NCBI GenBank assembly: GCA_007922225.1
Contig: ML679954.1
Span: 21,641,743-21,705,742 of the forward strand
DNA from: Emydura subglobosa
Taxonomy: Eukaryota; Chordata; Testudines; Chelidae
Length of the DNA stretch: 64,000 bases
Direction: 5' to 3'
The notes beneath the pieces were generated by a model. The model was given only the letters and a program-made list of their open reading frames with translations. It was not told the origin of the DNA and ran no database searches. Positions 1 through 14,700 of the stretch are shown piece after piece (position 1 is the first letter of the stretch; each line of letters begins with the position of its first letter). Made by a program: the position numbers and the translations under genes.

Positions 1-64
1 GATATGCTCCTTGAGTTAATGACTTTTCTCTTTTCAGTCACAGCCTTTTGAAATCATTACTTAC

Positions 65-207
65 TCATAATAATCTGCAGCTTTTTGTAATGCAGCCTTT
101 ACTTCATCTGGAAGTTCCCCTGGATCATGAGTCCCAGCACAGGCTACATTTTTCCCTTTGGAGTGATACACATTTCCAAGATTATAAAGTGCTCTTGCTT
201 CTCCAAC
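65..207 (-). CDS. GPSM2: GPSM2 coding exon 4 (TPR4 helix A and variable loop)
   Basis: The exon is 143 bp. It starts VGEARALYNLGNVYH, then a less conserved stretch (about residues 156-180) and ends at ADYY plus two bases of the next Glu codon, with donor GTAAGT at 64-59. The long TPR4 loop is typical of LGN proteins. The next exon lies outside the window. Confidence 0.93.
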
Positions 208-3200
208 CTAGAACACAATACCAATATGTTGGAAAGATTTTGAAATCTTGTGCAGCTATGTGCCGTACCAATGATTAGAACCATCAGACAGAGAAAGCAA
301 ATTTCTCAACTCATAATGGGAGATGTGATCATTTTGGAGAGTAACATCACCTCCAGAGCATCCCAACAAAACAATTGTGCCTGTGCCTCTGATGCTTCTA
401 CCTATAATACTTCCTAAGTAGGAGCATTCAAACTAGTAGGTATCTTCATTATGTAAGTGGTTAAGTGACAAGCCACTCGAAACCATCATACACAGGTTCA
501 TCAGTATATTTTAGTACTTATTCTATAATTATTCTTCTATTAAATTACAGCCAGATTGACAATAAATGAATGTTCATTATTCTTACCTTGTCATTCAACT
601 CTCTGGAAATATCTAGATGCCTTTGACAACACACAATAGCATCTTCAAAATTCCCAAGCACCTTTAAGGTGTTTCCCAAATTACCACTAGCTTTAGCTTC
701 ACCTAGTTGGTCTCCAATGGTCCTGAAATTAAAAGAATACGACAATACAGGAAATCCTGTATATTTGCAATAGATGTATGTTCAATGCACTGAAAACAGA
801 ATTACATGGAAGGTATTTCTCTTCATAAGAAAGATTTACCCTACTGTAAAGTGCATATTTCATAATTTATGAGGTTATGTTTTACTTTTAAAAAAATTAT
901 ATGCACACACACACATAGGGTTCAACTGCAGAATTCAGTTAAGTAGAAACTGTTTGGGGGACATTTATTTTAATTTTGTTTGAACTGCTATCTTGACTGC
1001 CTTTGTACATGGCACTTCTTATTTACTGACATGTTACACCAAAAAACCCAGCTCCATGGAAGCTAATTAGGAAGTATGTGAGATATTACTCCAAAGAAAG
1101 AGGGGAAAAAAGTATTAATGCACAAAGATATTTTTCTTCTGGAAATGTCAATCTCTGGCTTGACTCTATAACTGTTGTCTGTTGTAATTTTTCTTTGAGG
1201 AGGCAGGGATGAAATTAACACAAATTAATGCCTCAATCCTAGAAACCCTTACTATGCAAAGTTGAAAATGAATAGTTCAGTGTCGCAACCTGCAATAGCA
1301 CTATGTTCATGCCTTCTCATGAACCTAAATTAAGCTCTATTAGAACATTTATCTTAGTGAGTGAGTAAAAATTTCTAGTGACAGCCAAATTATCCAGACC
1401 TCCTGCACTCAAGGTGTAATTTTCCTCTTCTCACTGTTATATAGGAACAGGTTCTTCAGATTACACTAATGAAAAGTTTCAATTTTAACATGGAAGTGTG
1501 AAAACTAGAAGAACTTGAAAAAAGAGAATCAAACGTATGTAACGAAAAGCTAAAATCATTAAAAAGATAGCTGCAGAAAAACCACATGAAATGCACACTT
1601 TGTATATTTTAAAATGTCACATTATTAGTTTTAAAGAAATATACGAGTGAGTTACGTCTAGTAAACAATGGTGGCAGCTTAATTTTTGGAGAGCTAGGGA
1701 GCTTTAATTTTAGAAACAGGAACGGGTGAAGAACTGATGGATTTAAAGAGGAAGCCATCTATGTATCCATAAATCTGGCAACTGTAGCTCTCCCCAATAA
1801 AGGGATGGCCAAATTATTTGCCATAATACTATCCAATCTCCCACCACTAGCACATCAATGTCTCTAACAAGCATTAATGATTAATGTTTCCCTGAACAAA
1901 CCATTGCTCATCTTCACAAGAACAGAACAGAGATGGAGGATGTACCTAAAAACACAAAATTACCTTGCAAGGGTTAAATCATGGTGGTGGTATTCCAGGG
2001 CTTTTGCATATTCATGTAGGTAGAAATAAGCATTGCCTAGCTGACTGTAAATAGCACTAAGTGTTTTTAGATCTTCTGTTCCAACCTGAACTGCAGCTTC
2101 AAAGAAAGACACACCAGCTCGACAATCTCCTGCTTTACACAGCCGCTCACCTTCTAAGGCCAGCTCCAGACAGGAAGCTTCCATTCTGCACAATTTGAGG
2201 GGAAAAAAGGCAATGTTCAGAAATATAGTTCTTTCTGTAAGGGCCTGAATTCTGAAGATATTTATGCACAGGAAGTTTCTCTGAATACCAGAAACCTGTG
2301 TTCATTATAAATACACACTGAAAACTCTCTGTTTCGAACAATGTTTCTTATCACAAAGCAAGCATTAAGTTTACTATTATTACATTATACAATGTTCTAC
2401 ACAAAGGTCAGAAGAGAAAAATCCTATCTCGATATCAAAAACCAAAAATTTGGGTGTACCGTTATGTCTCAGCCAATTACTAGGAGAAACTGTCAGGTTC
2501 TGGCAGGTAAACCAAACCAAAAACAGTACTGTGTAGTCTGCTCAGCTACTACAATTTTGAAATTTGTAGGATGAAACCTTGAGGTCTTACACAGACAAGT
2601 TTTCATTAAGGTCAAATGGGATTTTGCCTTAGTAACGACTGAGAAAAACGAAACAAAGGAGATCAGGATTCAGCCCATCTAAGAGCTCTCCCTCACAACA
2701 CTATTCTTGTTCTTAGTTTCTCATTGTCACACCAGCAAGAAAACCATGCAGCATACAAGAAACGAAATAAACAAATAAACAAAAGTTTTCCTATGCAACA
2801 TCCTATTTCTCTCAGAAGAATACAATAAATGTGACAGGATGCTTTTCTTTCAAGTCACTCTTTTCATTTATGCCTTCTACCACATGAATGATTGAACAAG
2901 CAAGCAAGCAAGCAAGCAAGCATGCACACATACAACTCTGTAGAGCTTGGAAGTCTAAGGTTGTCTGGGAAATGTAACAATTTGAAGTGAAGGGAAGAAG
3001 TGGATGTATTCAACAATGAATTAGGACTTTTAAAATATCTTTATTATACTGAAACTTAAATCCATGTCAATATTGCTACCGTGCAGAATGTGCTCTTAAG
3101 AGCTTAAGAAGTGTTGGCTCTTTTTTATTCAGACTGATTTTTCAGAGATTTATCATATTTTTACCTTATACAACACCTCTAGGACTCTAAAATGCTTTAC

Positions 3201-6200
3201 AAAGGTTATAAAAGTTCCAGTATTTAGTTGAGCTAAAAAATTCTACTCTCAAAATTATCAGCTGAGATTTGGTTTGGACAAAATATAAAATGATAAATCT
3301 TCTTTAAAAAATTTAAACTATGGTTTAGAATAGCTAAGAAATTTAAAAGAATCCAGTTTAAAATGTGCTCATCTGACATATTCAGTGGAGCTGAATACCC
3401 TGATTTCCCCCAGCTGAGGTTCTGGCCCAAAAAGGTGATATTTTTAATTTTAAAGTTAGATACCATAATTGCCTGCAAAATGTCTTATGAATGTTTTTAA
3501 AACAGCTGATAGAGAAATATTTCAATTAACCATTGAACAAGTGCATTAGCTACTTTTTCTAAAGTTTTAATAGGTACAATATTTTTCTACTCACTTCAAT
3601 GATACTTGCCATTAGATGGCCTCGTAATGTCAATGCAACTCTATGGAAACTAAATGGCACTGTAAAGAAAAAAAGTGAACCAACTACCCAACAAACTGAG
3701 ATAACAACATGTATGTATGTCAATTCAGGTTGTTTTACTCAGAAGAAGCCATCAGATAGTTTGTTTCACTAACGTAAGCCAAGAATATGAATAGTTATAG
3801 CTATTTTCTTCACAGTTTATAATATAGCATTACTATTAATTTGTAAAGAACTACAAAGCAAAGTTGTAGCACATTTTGAACCTGGGCCATGCACAAAGCA
3901 GCTTTGTTTAGGAGAGCTGCAATAATCAAGAATGCTCTTTAAGTTACCATTGATAATATGTTAAGGTGCATTCAGGTAGTTGAACTGTTAGCAATTACAC
4001 ATGAACACTTTCTACTGCTCTCAACAGATCCATAACTAAACAAAAGGATATTTTACATTTCTATCAATGACATTGTTTTACTTTATTGATTTCTGAAAAA
4101 AAATGAATAGACATTTATATAAGCATTTAAAAAGGTAGTACACTAATAAATTCCAAAAATAAAATAAATTCCATACCTTGAAAAAAAATCTGACAAACTA
4201 AAGCCTTATCCTGGAAAACCACTCACTAAAATTTGGCCATAACTTCTAAATTGATCATTAACTTGGTTTACAAAGTAGATACAACAGATACTCAATACCA
4301 GACTGGTATTTCATCCCCAAAACAATTTTTCAGAGTCTAACTGCTTATTCTCAGCATAACATTTTAAATGCAGTTAAAAAATTTTCCATTATTAGTATTC
4401 CTTTCCATCAAGACAACCAGTGCAAACTCTTCATCTGATGTTATCTATTGTTTATTAATTATTCTGCACAACTGCATCATCATGCATTTCCAGGCTAAAT
4501 GGAAAGCTCTTTGATCTCTGAATTATTTAAAGTTTTTATTGGATATTGACCTAATTAAATGTGAAAACTAGATCTGAGGAAATTAGTACACAGCGCAATA
4601 AAAGCTCAAAAATGTTAGGTAACATTTTGTCTAAACTGGGGGGAGAATTTAAGCATGGAAATTGCATAGAACAGCTAGTGCAGTTTATCATATGCTGACT
4701 CCCTAGTGACTTGGAAAACATTTAACAGCCAGGCAAAATAGGACAATGAGAATAATTAATACAATTTCAAAACAATATTTTCCATGAAAAGCAAAATCAT
4801 TTGGCAAAATAACATCCCTCAACACCAACAGCTATTTCACTGGCAATACTCAACAAATGCAAATCAATATCTAGGCAAAACACTCGGCTGAAGAACACAA
4901 TGTAACTTTTATATTACAAAACATTGATTAAGGTGTTATTAGGTAACAACACATTTTATAAAACCAGGAACGAAGTATTTTTGAAAATTCACTGGATTGC
5001 TTTTCAGCAGAACCACGGTAGGGTACGGTAGGGCATAAGTAAAATGAGTTAATAAAATTGTACTGTACCTGGTAGTCTTTGATATTCCACAATTTAAGCA
5101 GAATGACATAATAGACATTTTTAGCTTTTATAATGAAATGTAACATATGCCTGGAAGGCGATAAAGATGATGAAGAAAAATACTTCAACCATGGAGTTCT
5201 CCCCAGACCCAGCTTCCCAAGCTGGATATCCATAACACATACAGTATTTTTATGTTTGAAAGTTCTTCTGGGAGAAGTTAAAGAAGTGCTATTTGTTCAG
5301 ACACCAAGCCATCTTCTTTCATTTTATTGCACAGTATGTGTTCAACATTGTTTGGGAAAAGCCAGAAATGATTATGTACAGTATGTTACACCATCAGCAA
5401 CAAAAGATTTAAGATTTAACATACTTCATTGGGTAATCTTAACTAATCCTATCCCAAGAGGTTCTCTCCGGGCACCTCATGTTAACTGACACATCCAATT
5501 AACATGATGTTTAGAAAAGATGGTGCTCCTCAGTGCTAAGATTTAGAACGTCACACAATCACCTAAATTCCTTTAGATTTTAGCTTGAAATGTTGCAATG
5601 GCCTTTGTACTGGAGTTTCATATTCTTTAGAAATAGGTTATGTGTATTGCTTGACTTCAGTTCTATAAACCGAAATCTAACTATCACTACCTTCATTGTA
5701 AATGAAGTTATTCGCCTTATGTAGTAACAATGGTTCTTCGAGATGCATGTCCCTATGGGTGCTCCACTGTAGGTATAGGTGTGTCTGCGTCCCTGCGCTG
5801 CTGATTGGAGCAATCTGTCCTGCCTGTGCATGCGTTGCTCCCTGTCTGCCACCAGGCTAGCCAGTGTGTGTGGCCATTCCCTCCTCAGTTCCTTCTCTAC
5901 CGCAGAGTCAACTACTATAACTCCAAAGTAGAGGAGTGGTCGTGGAGCACCCACAGGGATACACACGTCAAAGAATCATCATTACTACACGAATAATAAT
6001 AAGTTACTCACTTTGAGTAGTGTCCCTATAGATGTTCCACTGTAGTAGACTCCCAAGAAGTGCCCACTACTGGAGGCTGGGACTTCAGAGTTGAGTCTGA
6101 TATGGATGATAATACAATGGCACCAAATTTGGTGTCTGCAGCTGAATTCCCCAAGATGGCATAGTGTTCTGCGAAGGTGTGTACCGACGCCCAGGTAGCT

Positions 6201-9200
6201 GCTCTGCAGATTTGTGATATAGGGATACCCTTGGAGAAGACAACAGATGAGGAAACTGACCTTGTAGAATGCATACGTACTGAAGATGGGCTGTTAAACT
6301 CTGTTAACAATTGCGTAATGCAATACAGCCAGAAACCCACTTTGAGCGTCTTCGAGCTAAAACTGTTGTATCTTTTGACCCATCTGCAACAGGGAGGAAG
6401 AGTCTCGGAGATTTCTTGAAGGCTCTCGTCTTGTCCAAATAGAAGGCCAAGGCTTTCCTCACATCAAGCATATGGAGGATGGCTTCCCTATTATCCTGAC
6501 AGGGTTTGGGTTAAAAGGCTGGAAGGTGAATAAGCTAATTTATATGAAATGCAGAAGTCACCTTGGGAGTGAACTTTGGATGTGGTCTAAATGTGATCTT
6601 GTCAGGGAAGAACACCGTGCATGGGGGATTCACCATCAGAGCAGTTATTTCCTCAATCCTTCTTGCAGAGGTGATGGCAATGAGGAACACCATCTTCATG
6701 GAGAGGTGAGTTAATGAACAAGTGGCCATGGGTTCAAATGGAGATACACAGGTCCCACTGAGGAATGGGAAGCCTGGGTTGTGGAAAGAGGTTCACTATA
6801 CCTTTGAGAAACCTCTTCGCAGTCGGATGTGAAAAGACTGAGTATCCTTCTACTTGCTCATAAAAGGTTGCAACTGCTGCTAGAGTAACTATCAACAAAC
6901 TGATAGAGAGAGTCCCAATTTCTTGAGAGTCAACAGGTAGTCTAGGATCACTGGTAGGGTGGATGTATAAGGGATGACACCAGATCTGAAATTTCTTCTA
7001 TTTCTGTAGATAGGTACAGTGAGTTGCTCCTTTCCTACTGTGAAGTAACAATTTTTGCACCTCTTCAGAGCAAAATGTCTCTACGTGCTAGAGGCATGAA
7101 GGAGCCAGGCTTTGAGCCATAGAATCCATAAATTGGGGTGGAGAGTGTCTCTCTCATTCTGTGATAGAAGGTACGGAGTGATTGGAAGAGTCATCATTGG
7201 ACATAGTGCCAGCTGTAACAGGTAAGGGTACCATGTCTCTCTGGGCCAGGTGGAAGCAATCAGTATGACATTTCCTCTTTATTCACTTTCAACAGGATTT
7301 TCAGTATCAGAGGGAATGGGGGAAGACGTAAAGAAGGCCCTTGTCCAATGGAAGGAGGAGAGTCTCTCACATGGAGTGTTGTCCGATCCGCATGCTGGAG
7401 CAGTACCGTAGACATTTCTTGTTCTGGTAAGTAGAGAATAGGTCTATTATTGGTGTCCCCCATTGTTGGAATACATCCTGGAATAGCACCGAATCTATCT
7501 CCCATTCGTGGTCATGTGGGAATTTGTAGCTGAGACTGTTCACAGTCATGTTATGTATTCCCGCTGATATTAGGATATTGTGGGAGATGTACCAATTCCA
7601 TAGTTTTAGTGCTTCACACCGGCACCTCCCTGACAGTTTATGTAATACATGCAAGTCCATATTGTCCATCATGACCCTCATATGCATGTATTTGATCAGC
7701 GGAAGGAAGTGAGCACAGGCATTTCTGACTGCTCTTAGTTCAAGCAGGTTCATGTGGAGCAATGTCTCTGATGGAGATGATTGGCCCTGTACTGTGCAAC
7801 CATTGAGATGCGCAACCCAACCTATGAGGGATGCATTGGTGGTCAGGAGTAGAAATGGGGAAAACTGAACAAACTGGATTCCCATATAGACATCTACTGG
7901 GTTCTTCCACCAGTCCGAGGATTGCTTGACCCTGGTGAGCATTGATAGTAGTTTGCTTATGTGGTCTCTGTTCAGCCTGTAAACTGAATCAAACCATGCT
8001 TGAAGGCATCTCATGCGTAATCTGACACGAGAAATAACTGATGTGCCCATGGGGTTCTGGACAAAATTTGGGGGCTGGATTGTACTGTCTATCAACAAGG
8101 AGAGATTGAGAAATCTGTAATGTGGGAGGAGCTTCTTCGCCTGAATGGAGTCGACGTTGGCTCCTATGAATTCTAGCCTCTGTACTGGTTAAAGTAGACT
8201 TTTGTTCATTGATCAGATTCTGAAAATAAGTCCAGTGTGGTCTGAGTTACTTGTTGGGCCTCTGTGAAGGACTGTACCCTGAGAAGGCAGTCGTCCAGGT
8301 AAGAATAAATCATGATGCCTTGAGAGCATAAGTGGGCCAACACTACCGAGAGACCTTGGAGAATACTCTGGGGGCCAATCAGAGGCCAAAAGGGAATATT
8401 CTGTATTGGTAGTGGTCTTGGCCTAGTGTGAAACTGAGGTAACATCTGTGCCTCAGTATGACTGAGATGCAAAAATATGCATCTTGAAGTTCCAGGGCCG
8501 AGAACCAGTCTCCTTTTTCTAATGCTGGAATGATCGTTGATAACATGACCATCTTGACAAACTTGTTGAGTGTTCTGAGGTCCAGTATGGGTCTCCAACC
8601 CCCTTTTTTCTTCAGTATCAGGAAGTAATGAGAGTAGAAGCCTCTGATCCTTAGGTGTGTGGGCAATGGCTCTATGGCTCCTACGCTGAGGAGGGGTTTA
8701 TCTCCTGATGTAACAGGTTCTCGTGAGAAGGATCCCTGGAGAAGGATGGGGAAGGGTGTTTGGGAAGGAGAGAGGAGAAATGGATGGAATATCCATGTCG
8801 GATAATCTCCAGCACCCATTTGTTGAAGGTTATCCATTCTCAGGTGCTGCAGAACAGTGCGAGATAATCTCCAAAAGTATAGTGGAGCTTTCCAGCATGA
8901 AGTGAAGAGTGTTTTATGGGCACCTCAACCAATCCGTCAAAACTGCCTCTGAGGTAGGGGGCTGAGAGGAAATCTGCTGAGATTCCAGTGTCTTCCGCCT
9001 GAGGAACCTGGGTTTCTTCCTCTGGGGTTCATACTAAGATGGATATTGGGATGATTATTGTAAGCGAGGCTTGAATGATGGCTGAGGGCTGTACTTTCTT
9101 TTATACCCATGTGTATAGATACCAAGGGATCAAAGAGTGGTTCTCAAATCTTAACATGTGGAGAGAGGCATCAGTCTTTTCAGCAAATAATTTTGTCCCT

Positions 9201-11655
9201 CCAAGGGGAGATCTTCCACTGTCATTTGGACCTTCTTAGGGAAGCCAGAGAGATGAAACCACGAGGCCCATCTCATCACAAGGGCAGTCAAAATAGACTG
9301 TGCCGCTGTGTCAGCAGTATCAAGTGCAGATTGGAGAGATGTTTTTGCCACTATCTGGCCCTCATTAACCAAGGCTTTAAATTGGTCCTTGAGAGAATTA
9401 GGGAGTTGTTCAATAAAAGAACTAAGTTTTACATAGTTCTGATAGTCATACTTCGCACAAGGCTTAATAGTTCGCCACTCTGTACTGGAGGGTGGACGAG
9501 GAATAGGCCTTCCAGCCAAACAGATTCAGGCACTTCCAGTCCCAGTCATGAGGAGTGGGCCTAAAGTAGCGTTGGCGGCATTTATATTTAATTGCATCCA
9601 CAATGGTCGAACTGGGAAACAGGAATAAGAACAGGAATTCTGTGTCCTTTGCTGTCCCATAATATTTCGAGTCTGTCCTCTTAAAAGTTGGTGGGATGGA
9701 TGCAGGAGTCTGCCATATCACTTTGGCAGGGTCCAGTGGAGCCTCATGAGTAGGGAGGGCCACTCTGGAGGAGATGAAGTAGAACATCCACCAGCTTGTG
9801 CTGCGACTAAAGGTATTTGGAGTGTCCCTGCCACCCCCTGTGCCAAGTCCTGGAACAATTTCAAGTCATCTGCCAGAGATGGTGGAGAGGGCAACACCAT
9901 CTCATGTGGTGACGATGATGAGAAGTAGGCTGGAAGAGTGACTTCCTTCTCAACTTCGACCTCCAGTTCCTCTCTTGCCTTCTCAGCAAGTTCAGAAGCC
10001 CTCAGTGTAGCAGCTGAAGGAGGGTACTTCGTTGGCTGTTGGTAGGCCACATTAGAGGTGACGGAGGGCTGTTGCCTTTGGCCCTGCTGGGGGGTAGTAT
10101 GACCATTGTGGTGGGAAAGGTTTGTACTAGTGTTGCCCAAACCAAAAAGGCTGTGGGTCAAAGGTGTGGTATGCCCAGTGTCCATAGTGGAGTTGTGCTC
10201 CGTATGGTTGGTGAGAAGAGCATTGGGAAGCTAGGTCTTCTTGCTCACTTTCTGATTCAGACTATAAAAGGGATGGTGCATGGCAGGAAGTCAATGGGCA
10301 CACGACAGCCAGGATGTTAACAAAGCTATGGGAGGATTCTTTCACTACCTCTGCTGCAAACCTAAATTGAGGCCATCCTCTTTAGTAGCTCCTGGTGGGC
10401 CTTATAGTCGTCTTGAGGAGGCAACAAGCCCACCTCTGACACGGCCTCATCCAGGAAGAGGCCTGCACAGGCAGAAGACCCTCCTCCTCTCTTTCTGCAC
10501 CAACAGGGTCCCAAAGGTCCGAATCCTGAAGCTCAGCACTGGGCTTGGTACCGGAGTCTGGGTCGAGCGCTGCCCAATGGGATGGAGGCACACTACTCTT
10601 GGAGATCACTGAGCAAGAGCATGTCGAATGGGGCCCAGGCATCGGGGGAATCTCCACAGGTTCCAAAAGGACCACTGCACTGGCATAGGCAAGAGACTGC
10701 TAGGCCAAGTGCTGAATGGTACACCTGTGCCAGGGACCATGGCAGGTGACGGCAGGGTCGACTCCTTGAATGAGAGGAGTACGACCCCATCTCCGATTCC
10801 GAAGACAGCTTTCTTTTGGGAACCATGGAGATGCAGCTCCCACTGGTGCTGGAGATCGATGCCAGGGTGGAGAGATGTCCAGAGGGAGAGCTGGCCCTGA
10901 TGCACAGTATCACAGGGCCCAGAACTGGACAGCAGTTGGGAGCTACATGATCAGCACTGGCACCGTTGTACTCTTGTACTGCTATAGCAACAGTGGTACC
11001 GAGAACACCAGCAGGTCTTTGGCCACAGCGAATGCCTCCAGAGAGGGTAACACCACGATAATGCTGGTGCTGCAGTGGCCCTCTGGTGCACACAGGATCG
11101 GATTCAATGGTGCCTGCATAGAGGCCCAAGTCAACTGTGCCACCTGCAATGCTGAGGCAAAGGAGTGGCCTGACATAGGTTGCACTGCGCTCTGCTGCCT
11201 ATGCCTGGACTTCTTCATGGTTGGGGAATAACCCCTCTTGGTTAGCTGCTTGTTATGACTTTTTCTTGGCACCGGGGATGGTGAATGGTGCCGGGACCCC
11301 ATGCAGCAAGAGGAGTGCTCTGCACCGAAACTGATGTGCTCGGTGCAGAGTCTGACCAGCTTAGTTCAGAGGAAGGTCTGAGCACCATTTTCATCAGTAG
11401 AAGTTTTAACCTGCCCTCCCAATCTTTCTTCATACGAAGTTTAAACTCACTGCAGATCTGACAGCAATCCCCAATGTGAACCTCACCAAGATTTTTAGAT
11501 AGCTAGAGTGCAGCTCATTCAAAGCCATAGCCTTGTTGTCGAAGGCACAGGGATTAAAGCCTGGTTACCAAGGCATGCCTCAGCACTGGGAATGGACGAA
11601 ACTCTGCTGACGGAAAAGCATCACAAACTACTATTTACAGGTTAACTATCTATAT

Positions 11656-11703
<48 letters not shown>

Positions 11704-11713
11704 NNNNNNNNNN

Positions 11714-11762
<49 letters not shown>

Positions 11763-14700
11763 GAAGAAAAGAGCATGAAGACCACTGAGAACAGTTTGCT
11801 GAAGCAGGAAGAGCAGTTCCAGCAACTGTCGTGGGCAGTAAGAAAGAACTGAGGAATAGCGGGGTTGATCAACCCCTTTATACCAGAGCTATGAGTATGT
11901 AGCACCAGGAGGCACCAGAGCCAACCCTATGGGTACCACTGAGGGAAAATTTTCTGGCAACTGTGCTTGGGGCACACACACACCTACAGTGGAATGAACG
12001 GGCACAATCACTTGAAGAAAAATTATTCTTACCATGCAAAAAATAAGAACACTGAAGTATTTTAAGTTCTCTCTGGTTAAAGTTAATCAAAACTCAAGAG
12101 CACTGAATATCTTATTGAAATATATAAATTCGACATTACTTTTAGTGTAAGATTTTGGCTCAGCTCTGTTTGTTATGATAGGTAAAGTTAGGAAACAATA
12201 ATAGTTTCAATGAAAGGGGAAACGCATAGGAAACTAAAGATATTTTTTAAAAAATACCATCACAATCACAGCTATATAGATTCATATATTATAAGGACAG
12301 AAGGGCCATTGTGATAGTTTGACCTCCTGTTCAAAACAGGCGATAGAACTTACATGAATTAATTCCTGGTAGACGTAAAGCATATTTTCTTAGAAAAACT
12401 TACAGTCTTGGTTTAAAAATTGCCAGTGATGGAGAATCCACCACAACTCTTGGTAAATTGTTCCAAAGTTAACTACCCTCCTTGTTAAAAATGTGCATCT
12501 TATTTCCTGTCTGAATTTGTCTTATATAAAGAGTCTATTGATTTATAAAGGCAAGTTTTAGGATCCCGTGCATGCCAAAATCTGAGAGCTACTTTTCCAT
12601 TTGAATTGGTGTCTCACTGACTTATTTCAAGTCTAGTGTCTAGCTTAGTTGTGAAGAAAGAAGAGAAGGAATTATGGGTCTCAGATTCATTTCAGATGCC
12701 TACACTGACCATTTTTTCAATAATATTTTTAGTCATACCATATTATAGACCATTACCCAGCTCTCAGATTTTGCCAATGTAATTTTGGACCAACAGGCTG
12801 TTTATAGATTTCCACTCCAAGTCTAAAAGCTGGCCATTAAAAGGAATTTTACATAACCTTCAAAGTTAGTTACGGAAACAGCCTGAGCTACCAAACACAG
12901 TTACTCTATTCTCAGTTCCAAAAACATCCCCTTTTTTGGAATGCTCTGAGAGCAGGTTTAAATTGCTGCTGCTAACACGGCTAACTTGCAATCAGGCAGA
13001 CAAGAGGAAGTTGGGTTATCAATTTTGTAGGAAGTCATTAAGTAGTTGCAAGAAAGTAATTTCATATTCTTCCTGTCTGTTATATTGTCTGACTTGAATT
13101 ATTTCATTATTCACTAACCAAGTACGTAACAAAGGACACATTGAAGCAGTAGAGACCAAGAGAAAACAAGCTTCATTCATTTGTGTACTTCTAGTGAAAT
13201 TCTGTTCCAGCTGAACAGAATAACACTCTTTTAGATGTTTTTGTGGAAACATTCACACAAGTGTTTCATTTTGTTATTCTCCTTATTCACCTGGTACTGC
13301 TTTTATCCTAGAGGTATTTGTTCCTATATAATTTCTCATTTGTAAAAGTACCTCACCCTCATCTATCACTATAAGTATTTCATCTCATCCAACTCCTTTT
13401 TGACCTCTTTTTAAAATCTTCTTTGACCTTTTCTACCTTCTCTTTTTAATTTTCTCTATTAATAATAAAATAAACCTTATTTTTTTCCCCACTATTTGGA
13501 ATCTCCTTTCCTTTAGCTGCAATCTGCAAACAGTGAAGCTGCAGAAAACTTATAAGGAAACAGAAGTTAGAAGAATAAAACAAGACCAGGAGAAATCATA
13601 ACCTGCATATTAAAATCCATAAATACTATCAACCTGTTCATTCCTGTGAATGTGATTTCCGAAGGCTCCTGATCAGATGTCTGTCACTACTAAATACACT
13701 CAGAAGTTTGTTGTGAAACTGTTAAGATTGCTACACAGAACTTCTGACACAAAACCACAGATGCAAAAAAATTAAAAATGTAAGAAATGTACTGTAATCT
13801 CTCCACCCAGAGGCACAAACCTTACTACTACAAGAATCATACGACACAGACCACACACCACCTTAACTCTGTCCCTTAACCTTCCTTTCCACACACATCG
13901 CTTTACTAGACTAGTCTCTCCCAACAATTTACAATATGTTAACTAACAAGTTGTAAAATTGTAGTTTAAATAAGGCAAACTATACCTTAGCTCTTGCTAA
14001 CTGTTTGAGTTGAAGCCTGATGGGAGTCTAGGTTTCAATTTGACGACCTAGCACATGCTAGAATACAGCTTGCCTTGTTTATACTGCAACTTTAATTAAT
14101 GTAAGCATGTTGTAAAAAAATATTCTACTCAAGACAACCCCTTAGTTTTGGATGTGTCATGCATTAATTTAGTATGCTGGGGTGGAGGTAGTTTGCCAGT
14201 AGTTGCTCCATGGAGCATCTGTAGTCGTTTCTGGAGAGCAGGCTGGTCACATGGTATTGGCATCTCATCCTTATTTCCAGCCAATGAATAGCAACAGAAG
14301 ATAACCCAAAATATATTTAATGTTTTTCCCATGTAGGCAATTGATCTAGGGGTATTGTCGGACCATAAAGTGGGAAGAGGGATGGCCCACACAATCAATA
14401 ACATGTCCACAATCAAATCTCTGTACTAAAATGTGGGCCACACTATTCGAATCCTTGCTATAGGAATCTCTTTGGAAAGGGTATTCTGCTCAAGAACCAA
14501 AAGGGCACGAGATTATCCTCTGCATGTAAAATACTGACTGAAAAAACTAGGTCATGATCTGAACATAAAGGATCCCCCCACCACCACCACCATGTTGAGG
14601 GGAGAACATTTTTCTTTATCTTAAAATTCTATGTTCTACAATCACCTGACTCAAGAACTAAGCTCTTTAAACAACTATATCCATCTAAATGAAAGCCCCA

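Larger units (their letters stand above)
5715..12035 (-). mobile_element. DIRS-like tyrosine-recombinase retrotransposon, copy 1 (nearly full length, decayed)
   Basis: Reading leftward: a 5' terminus near 12,030, a gag-like region (about 11,430-9,150), reverse transcriptase (about 8,840-8,200), RNase H (8,098-7,367), tyrosine recombinase (about 6,730-6,026) and a 3' terminus near 5,720. The terminal sequence near 12,000 (CTACAGTGGAAT...CACTTGAAG) is an inverted relative of that near 6,010-6,050, and 5,730-5,775 is inverted at about 5,936-5,990. Inverted termini plus a recombinase in place of an integrase define DIRS elements. Frameshifts and stops break every domain. It lies in a GPSM2 intron in the sense orientation. 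The CA repeat and gap fall near its 5' end. Confidence 0.85.

Noticed and set aside
1960..2193. ATG in GPSM2 coding exon 2 as the start
   Set aside because: The codons upstream of the acceptor are intronic, and the 62-bp exon at 20,211-20,272 supplies the conserved N-terminus in phase.
5133..5489. 118-codon plus frame in a GPSM2 intron
   Set aside because: No family resemblance, opposite to the gene, no splice or regulatory support.
11642..11905. Frame across the CA repeat
   Set aside because: Translated microsatellite and Ns; not coding.
14129..14416. 95-codon minus frame
   Set aside because: The surrounding DNA looks like an old repeat; no domain recognised.
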